From an uncultured Ruminococcus sp. (GTDB lineage Bacteria; Bacillota; Clostridia; Oscillospirales; Ruminococcaceae): a DNA stretch of 64,000 bases. Below are positions 59,285 through 64,000 of the stretch, in pieces (the stretch's first letter is position 1; the number at the start of each line of letters is the position of its first letter). The DNA is taken from NCBI GenBank assembly GCA_937902395.1, contig CALGTV010000038.1:1-64000 (forward strand), written 5' to 3'. A program made the position numbers and the translations under genes. The notes under the pieces were generated by a model. The model was not told the DNA's origin. It saw only the letters and a program-made list of their open reading frames with translations, and did not search any database.

Positions 59285-59393
59285 AGTTCCTCCTTATAAA
59301 TGTGGGCGTCAGCCATACAAATTATTAGTAAATGGTATAAATTAACATTTTCAGCACATACTATTAATAGAATGAAAACACGGAGGTAAAAGT

Positions 59394-59825
59394 ATGTCAA
59401 AAAAAATAATTTCAATAGCTGTAATAGCAGGTACAGTTATGTGCGGATATATTTTAATGGACCCCGATTTCAAGGGTGAGCAGAAAATTCCGGATAATCC
59501 CCCTGTAGATGCATCAACAGCAGACAAAAGAGCCGATTATTTCGCACTTCACGGCTGGGAAGTGGAAGAAATTTCATCAAAGGATATAACAATCCCCTCG
59601 GATTTCTCCGAGGAGTATGAGCAGTATGCGGCTTTGCAGGATAAACAGGGTATGCCTTTGCGTGAATATGCAGGGGAATCAGGCAAGCTTTATGTTTACG
59701 AGGTGAAGAATTACAGCCCCTCTGACAATCAGATGTTCGCGGAATTGCTTGTCTGCGATGATACCGCCATTGCCTCCCTTGTGTACAGCGACAACGGTGA
59801 CGGAACAAAGCTGTCAGTCAGTTGA
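59394..59825 (+). CDS. DUF4830-like secreted/membrane-anchored protein
   Basis: A 143-residue protein with an N-terminal hydrophobic segment (5-22) and an outer domain resembling DUF4830: YFALHGWEVEE, then TIPSDFSEEYEQYAALQDKQGM and YVYEVKNYS. The function of this domain is unknown; it is frequent in Clostridia. CGGAGGT precedes the start. Its last 12 bases overlap the end of the convergent nrdR gene. Confidence 0.78.
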   Translation: MSKKIISIAVIAGTVMCGYILMDPDFKGEQKIPDNPPVDASTADKRADYFALHGWEVEEISSKDITIPSDFSEEYEQYAALQDKQGMPLREYAGESGKLYVYEVKNYSPSDNQMFAELLVCDDTAIASLVYSDNGDGTKLSVS

Positions 59826-60266
59826 TTTCTCAAGGGAGCCAATCGCCGCGATAAAGCTTTCAACATCGGTGAAATCCTCATATACCGAGGCAAAACGGAT
59901 ATAAGCAATGGGGTCAATAAGTCGTAGCTGTTCCATAACAAGTTCGCCGATTTCTTTTGAAGGAGCAATGGATTTCAGCTGATTTGCGTAGTGATTTTCT
60001 ATATAATCAGCGATTTTTTCCACATCGTCAATGCTGACAGGACGCTTTTTTATAGCGCTGAAAATGCCCTGTATAAGCTTATTGCGGTCAAAAGCTTCAT
60101 AGCTGCCGCTTCTTTTTTCAACCATAAGCATAGGCTTTTCCATAATTTCAAAGGTTGTAAATCTTGCACCGCATTTTATACATTCGCGGCGGCGTTTTAT
60201 ACGGTCATTTTTAGGTCTGGAATCTATAACTTTTGAATCTGGAAAGTTACAATATGGACAAATCAC
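59814..60266 (-). CDS. nrdR: Transcriptional repressor NrdR
   Basis: A 150-residue repressor of ribonucleotide reductase genes. Zinc ribbon CPYC...CIKCG (3-34) with RRRECIKC, then an ATP-cone domain (about 47-137, VEKRSGSYEAFDRNKLIQGI). It senses ATP/dATP. The start is GTG 60266 after AAAGGAG. Length is normal. No nrd gene is adjacent. Confidence 0.97.
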   Translation of the reverse strand: MICPYCNFPDSKVIDSRPKNDRIKRRRECIKCGARFTTFEIMEKPMLMVEKRSGSYEAFDRNKLIQGIFSAIKKRPVSIDDVEKIADYIENHYANQLKSIAPSKEIGELVMEQLRLIDPIAYIRFASVYEDFTDVESFIAAIGSLEKSTD

Positions 60267-60279
60267 TGATGTACTCCTT

Positions 60280-61065
60280 TCAGTTGTTGTATTGCTGCGT
60301 CATTTTATTCAGTATATTATAGCTTGAAATCAAATCAGAAATACTGCCAAAACCGCTGCGGTAGAGTTCAAGAATAACGCTTGCATCGGGATTCAGAGTG
60401 TTAAGCTTTTCAAAAAAGGGTTTGAATCGGAAATTTCCCTTACCAATAGGGAGGCAGTCTCCCAGTTCTCCTGAATCACTTATATGAACGTGAACAACAC
60501 TTTTACCTGCCGCGTCGAGAAATGCAAAGGGAGTTTCACCGGCGCGGATAGCCTGTTTTGTATCGAGAACAAAGGCAAATTCACTGCCCAAAATCGACGA
60601 TATATCGCGGATAAACGCAGATGAACGACTTTGACATCGGGTGACATTTTCCACAGCAACGGTAACGCCGAATTCCTTACCGAGACGGTAAAGTCTGGAG
60701 TATCTTTCACAGTAAAATTCTTTGCCCTTGTCAGCCTTTCCGCCGTGAAAGACGAAGATATCAGCACCTACGATATTCATAAACTGAAAATAAAGCTTGT
60801 AATATTCGAGGATATCATTCATTCGCCGTTCATACTCGGAAAAGAACATAAGAGGTTCAATTTCGCAGGTAAAAGGGTGAACCGAAGGACAGCTCATTTC
60901 AAATCTCTGTAGAAGCTTTGCCATATTGTGAGCAAAGCTTTTTTTCAGTTCTGAGTGGGTATTCAGGAAAATTTCAGCACAGCCAACGCCATTTACAGCA
61001 AGTTCATAGAGGCTTTCCTCCACAGGTTTCGGGAAAAGGCAGGCAGTAGAAACACCAACTTTCAC
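60280..61065 (-). CDS. Sugar phosphate isomerase/epimerase-like TIM-barrel protein
   Basis: A 261-residue protein of the xylose-isomerase-like / AP-endonuclease 2 superfamily. The pattern CAEIFLNTHSEL, VHPFTCEIEPLMF, FVFHGGK, VAVENVTRC, VLDTKQA, VHVHISDSGELGDCLPIGKG and VILELYR gives the usual Glu/Asp/His metal site of the fold. The substrate is unknown. The start is GTG 61065 with AAAGGAG. It is 13 bases upstream of nrdR, so the two may be co-transcribed. Confidence 0.83.
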   Translation of the reverse strand: MKVGVSTACLFPKPVEESLYELAVNGVGCAEIFLNTHSELKKSFAHNMAKLLQRFEMSCPSVHPFTCEIEPLMFFSEYERRMNDILEYYKLYFQFMNIVGADIFVFHGGKADKGKEFYCERYSRLYRLGKEFGVTVAVENVTRCQSRSSAFIRDISSILGSEFAFVLDTKQAIRAGETPFAFLDAAGKSVVHVHISDSGELGDCLPIGKGNFRFKPFFEKLNTLNPDASVILELYRSGFGSISDLISSYNILNKMTQQYNN

Positions 61066-61111
61066 CGGTTCACACTCCTTTCATGTTAGGGATTATTATA
61101 TACTAATCGTA

Positions 61112-61600
61112 CTATTTGGCGATTTCGTTTTCATACAAAAGTATGGAGTAATTATCATAATATTCGTGAACAGCCTCGGGAAATTTATCGGCATATGCGA
61201 AAATCTCTTTAGCAAGTCCCTCTTTGAGAAAAGCGCGTAATTTATCATGTGATTGACCGTGAACACTTTCGCAGAGAGATGAAACGGCGATTACGCGACA
61301 TCCGTCGAAATACATAATACGGAAAGGCCATATACGGCAGTCAAAAGGCTTGTTATCACCGAGAATACAGCCATTTTCCGCTAATGCAGGGCATGAGAAA
61401 AGCTCCTCGCCGGTAATTTTTCCGACATTAAGAACATAGCCGTTACCTTTTTTCGCAAATTCAGCATCGGGGACGGCAGATTTCACGCGATTCATTGTAA
61501 TTTCGTCAAAAAGCGGAGTTTCCCAGACATCATATCTGTCGAAGATACAGCACATACGGCACTGAGCGCAGGTAGAATTTTCAAGCAATTTTTTAATCAT
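61112..61600 (-). CDS. YkgJ-family cysteine cluster protein
   Basis: A 162-residue protein with Cys in CAQCRMCC (11-18), CPALAENGC and CRIWPFR. This matches the zinc- or iron-binding YkgJ/UPF0153 type cluster. No enzymatic activity is established for this family in general. ATG 61600 is chosen, because the 20-residue upstream extension begins in the promoter area and lacks a ribosome site. Confidence 0.83.
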   Translation of the reverse strand: MIKKLLENSTCAQCRMCCIFDRYDVWETPLFDEITMNRVKSAVPDAEFAKKGNGYVLNVGKITGEELFSCPALAENGCILGDNKPFDCRIWPFRIMYFDGCRVIAVSSLCESVHGQSHDKLRAFLKEGLAKEIFAYADKFPEAVHEYYDNYSILLYENEIAK

Positions 61601-61662
61601 GGTATACACCGCTTTCCTGTTTGATACTAAAATTATAGCATATAAAAAGGATAAAGTCAATG

Positions 61663-61698
61663 AAAAAAGGTATCAGGCGAAAAACCTGATACCTTTTT
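61663..61698 (-). terminator. Intrinsic terminator of the MacB-type exporter operon
   Basis: A stem of about 13 bp (AAAAAGGTATCAGG / CCTGATACCTTTTT) around a 7-base loop with a T-run on the minus strand, 4 bases after the permease stop. Confidence 0.9.
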
Positions 61699-61701
61699 AA
61701 A

Positions 61702-62997
61702 TTATTCATATCTCAGCGCGTCAATAGGATTCATCTTAGCCGCACGTTTTGCAGGAGATGAACCGAAAATCACGCCAATCAATACAGAACAAACAACAGA
61801 TATTACAATAGCAGTAAGTGAAGGCTGAATTGTAATTGTCAGCGATTCAGTGATATTTTCAGCCATACTATTAGCGAATGCTTTAGCGGCTTCACCGATT
61901 GCATAGCTTCCGCCCAGACCGAACAGAATACCTATAATACCGCCTGTAACGCATATTATAACAGCTTCTGTTATAAACTGACGTTTTATAGCTGAATTTT
62001 TAGCACCCAGAGCCTTGCGTATACCGATTTCACTTGTACGCTCAACAACGCTTACAAGCATGATATTCATAACTCCCACACCGCCTACAATAAGGGATAT
62101 TGCGGCAATTACGGAAAACGCAATAGAAAGAAGCTTGATTGCAACAGTTATAATTTTTGCATCATCAGCCCAGTTATAGGTACTTACATGGAAGTTTTTA
62201 TTATTTTCATATATTTTGTCAAAATATTTTTTGAGCATAGCTTCTGTTTCATACGGGTCGCAATCGGGATTATATCTGACTTCAATCCATGAAAATATCG
62301 GCTCATTTTCACCTTTTAGCTTGTAAACTGTCTGATAAGGGATAAAGATATTAGTGGATATGTCAGTAAAACCTTCTTCGTACTTTTGCAGGTTCTTCTT
62401 GTCTTTATATACACCTACAACGGTAGCTATAACTCCGGGCTGATTATCACAGGAAAAACTTATTGTTTTACCTATAATTGATTCATCACCACAGTATTGC
62501 TTTTCAAACGCTTCTGAAACAACAGCGGTACTTTTTACTTCGGAATTGTCTCTGTAGGAGATATTTCTTCCTTTTATTATGTTTTTATTGATAATTTTCA
62601 TAAATCCGGGATAAATTCCTGTTACCTCCGTATCAATGCTTTTGTTATCTTCATTGAACACTTTTCCCGTAGCATATGCCTCAGCTTCTGATAATTCAAT
62701 TCTGTCGGGATTTTTATCCATAAAATCAGTCAGCATTTTAACAGTAATACCGTCATCTCTTGTAAATCTAACAGGATTATACCTGTCATATTCCCTGTAA
62801 GTAACATCTAAATCGATAATATTTAATCCGAAGCTGTTCATAACTCCGCCTACAGTTTTTTCAAGGGATTTTCCAATGGTAGAAATCGTAATTACCGAGG
62901 AAATACCGATGATAATTCCAAGCATAGTGAGGAAAGAACGCATTTTATTCATTTTCATAGATGCAAATGCCATTTTGATACATTCAAAAAACGTCAT
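61702..62997 (-). CDS. MacB/FtsX-type ABC transporter permease
   Basis: A 431-residue permease with four membrane segments: one near the N-terminus (about 20-40), a MacB-like outer domain (about 45-300), then three segments in the C-terminal FtsX domain (VIAAISLIVGGVGVMNIMLVSV, TEIGIRKALGAKNSAIKRQF motif, ending NPIDALRYE). It forms an exporter with the ATPase upstream and the adaptor before it. ATG 62997 follows AAGGAGG and starts one base after the ATPase stop. An extension to 63075 overlaps the ATPase gene and is rejected. Confidence 0.93.
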   Translation of the reverse strand: MTFFECIKMAFASMKMNKMRSFLTMLGIIIGISSVITISTIGKSLEKTVGGVMNSFGLNIIDLDVTYREYDRYNPVRFTRDDGITVKMLTDFMDKNPDRIELSEAEAYATGKVFNEDNKSIDTEVTGIYPGFMKIINKNIIKGRNISYRDNSEVKSTAVVSEAFEKQYCGDESIIGKTISFSCDNQPGVIATVVGVYKDKKNLQKYEEGFTDISTNIFIPYQTVYKLKGENEPIFSWIEVRYNPDCDPYETEAMLKKYFDKIYENNKNFHVSTYNWADDAKIITVAIKLLSIAFSVIAAISLIVGGVGVMNIMLVSVVERTSEIGIRKALGAKNSAIKRQFITEAVIICVTGGIIGILFGLGGSYAIGEAAKAFANSMAENITESLTITIQPSLTAIVISVVCSVLIGVIFGSSPAKRAAKMNPIDALRYE

Positions 62998-62998
62998 A

Positions 62999-63694
62999 TT
63001 ACATTTCCTCCTTATTTGGAACAATATATCCGTCGCTGATAGTAATAATTCTGTCTGTTTCCTTTGCAAGCTCATTGTTGTGCGTGATAAGAACGATAGT
63101 CTTACCGTTTTCCTTATGAAGCTTGTGGAAGATATCCATAATCATACGTCCTGTAACGGAATCCAGCGCGCCTGTAGGCTCATCAGCAAGGATAATGGCA
63201 GGGTCATTAGCCATAGCTCTTGCAATGGATACACGCTGTTTCTGACCGCCTGAAAGCTGATTGGGCTGATGTGACATTCTATCGCCCATACCAACCATTT
63301 CAAGAAGTTTTTTTGCCTTTTCGGTACGTTCTTTCTGCGGAATTCCCTTATACATCATAGGCAATTCCACATTTTTCAGTGCCGACATTCTCGGTATAAG
63401 ATTAAAGGTCTGGAAAACGAAGCCGATTTCTGAATTTCTGATTTCGCTCAATTTATCGTCCTTGAGATTGCTTGTATCTATATTATTGAGGGTATATCTT
63501 CCCTCAGTGGGCTTGTCAAGGAGTCCGATAATATTCATCAGCGTGGATTTTCCCGCACCTGATGAACCAACAATAGATACAAATTCCCCGGATTTTACAT
63601 CAATGCATATTTTATGTAGAATTTCCAGCTCATTTTCTGTTCCTATATTGAATTTTTTTATCACATTATCAATGCGAATAACAGATTCTGACAT
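62999..63694 (-). CDS. MacB/LolD-type ABC transporter ATP-binding protein
   Basis: A 231-residue ATPase: Walker A GSSGAGKST (43-51), Q-loop VFQTFNLIPRMSA, signature LSGGQKQRVSIARAM (about 146-160), Walker B ILADEPTGALD, H-loop ITHNNELA. It is typical of efflux of peptides or antimicrobials, or of lipoprotein-type substrates. AAGGAGAG precedes the start. It is part of the adaptor-ATPase-permease operon. Confidence 0.95.
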   Translation of the reverse strand: MSESVIRIDNVIKKFNIGTENELEILHKICIDVKSGEFVSIVGSSGAGKSTLMNIIGLLDKPTEGRYTLNNIDTSNLKDDKLSEIRNSEIGFVFQTFNLIPRMSALKNVELPMMYKGIPQKERTEKAKKLLEMVGMGDRMSHQPNQLSGGQKQRVSIARAMANDPAIILADEPTGALDSVTGRMIMDIFHKLHKENGKTIVLITHNNELAKETDRIITISDGYIVPNKEEM

Positions 63695-63706
63695 TGTCTA
63701 CTCTCC

Positions 63707-64000
63707 TTACTGAATAAGTATGTTTACTTTATCTCCCTCTGAATAGTCCTCAGGATAAGATAAAAGATACATACCCTCGCTCAGTTCGGAAGCTGATACT
63801 TCAACGTAATAGTCGGATTCAAAGCCAACTTCCACATAAATTTTTTTAACAACATGGCTGTCACCGTCGGGAATAGCTGCCATAACAAAGCTTTTACCCT
63901 CTGCCTCGTCAATGATTGCGTCATATGGAACTGCAAGAACATCATCTGTTTTATCGATAATAATTTCATTTCTTGAAGTCATGCCGAGGAAAACATTTTC
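63707..64000 (-). CDS. Efflux adaptor (HlyD/MacA-like), C-terminal part, runs off the window
   Basis: The reading frame is open through base 64000, so only about the last 98 codons are seen. The sequence VLAVPYDAIIDEAEGKSFVMA with KKIYVEVGFESDYYVEVSASELSEGMYLLSYP is the C-terminal beta-barrel and membrane-proximal end of MacA/HlyD periplasmic-adaptor-type proteins. These also occur in Gram-positives with MacB-type exporters. The stop is 12 bases upstream of the ATPase start. The N-terminus is beyond the window. Confidence 0.85.
   Translation of the reverse strand, partial: ENVFLGMTSRNEIIIDKTDDVLAVPYDAIIDEAEGKSFVMAAIPDGDSHVVKKIYVEVGFESDYYVEVSASELSEGMYLLSYPEDYSEGDKVNILIQ

Overview
This window comes from a low-GC, spore-forming Firmicute of the class Clostridia, most likely a Ruminococcus-like member of the Oscillospiraceae. 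Evidence: two secreted proteins carry Ruminococcus-style type I dockerins (about 3060-3240 and 54220-54420); spo0A and a YtaF-like sporulation membrane protein are present; the order rpmH-rnpA-yidD-yidC-jag-mnmE-mnmG-rsmG-noc-parA-parB and dnaA-dnaN-yaaA-recF-remB-gyrB-gyrA is the classical Firmicute origin region; and polysaccharide enzymes (GH26, GH95) fit a fibre-degrading gut or rumen lifestyle.

Layout. 1-645: 3' end of an rRNA operon (23S end, 5S, a CAT-anticodon tRNA). 700-3252: an ECF sigma / anti-sigma / dockerin-protein cluster whose last gene is cut by an in-frame TGA. 3310-9290: birA, a lipid-linked sugar flippase, deoD, a small acidic protein and ppk. 9394-10226: pssA followed by an unusual tRNA-like RNA with its own terminator. 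10260-17317 (minus strand): flavin reductase-like protein, spo0A, and a GH95-GH26-HAD-like glycan cluster. 17791-20309: TtcA-like sulfurtransferase and a divergent membrane-protein / XRE-regulator locus with a large inverted-repeat operator. 20453-25717: a two-gene 2-hydroxyacyl-CoA dehydratase-activase-like module joined to psd. 25755-25913: a MITE-like long palindrome that supplies the stop codon of an SLC13-type permease. 27932-29762: flavodiiron protein, FTR-like protein and thioredoxin, a redox operon.

29804-43844 is the replication-origin domain. Genes left of dnaA run leftward and genes from dnaA rightward, so the origin is bounded by divergent housekeeping operons. Seven parS-like sites lie between 27.6 and 36.6 kb, four of them packed between noc and parA. 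The dnaA-dnaN intergenic region holds what looks like a complete basal unwinding system: a DnaA box, a C-run, four TAC/CTA trios and an AT-rich stretch. The DnaA boxes are mostly TTTTCAACA or TTTTCCACA instead of TTATCCACA, and the DnaA signature helix is altered in parallel (RDHSTIVYS instead of RDHTTVxHA). A second dense group of these boxes lies outside the origin at 55.1-55.3 kb.

44.9-64.0 kb: recF, remB, gyrB, gyrA, a metallophosphoesterase, a dockerin protein, ytaF-like gene, PepV-type dipeptidase, an MsmX/UgpC-type sugar ABC ATPase, an RsuA-type pseudouridine synthase, nrdR and a MacB-type ABC exporter that runs off the end of the window. No CRISPR array, intact insertion sequence or prophage was seen. 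The items most worth follow-up are the tRNA-like RNA at 10.1 kb, the DnaA/DnaA-box co-variation with the 55.1-kb box cluster, the noc-like protein with a degenerate CTP-binding motif, the TGA-interrupted dockerin gene, the MITE and the XRE operator array.
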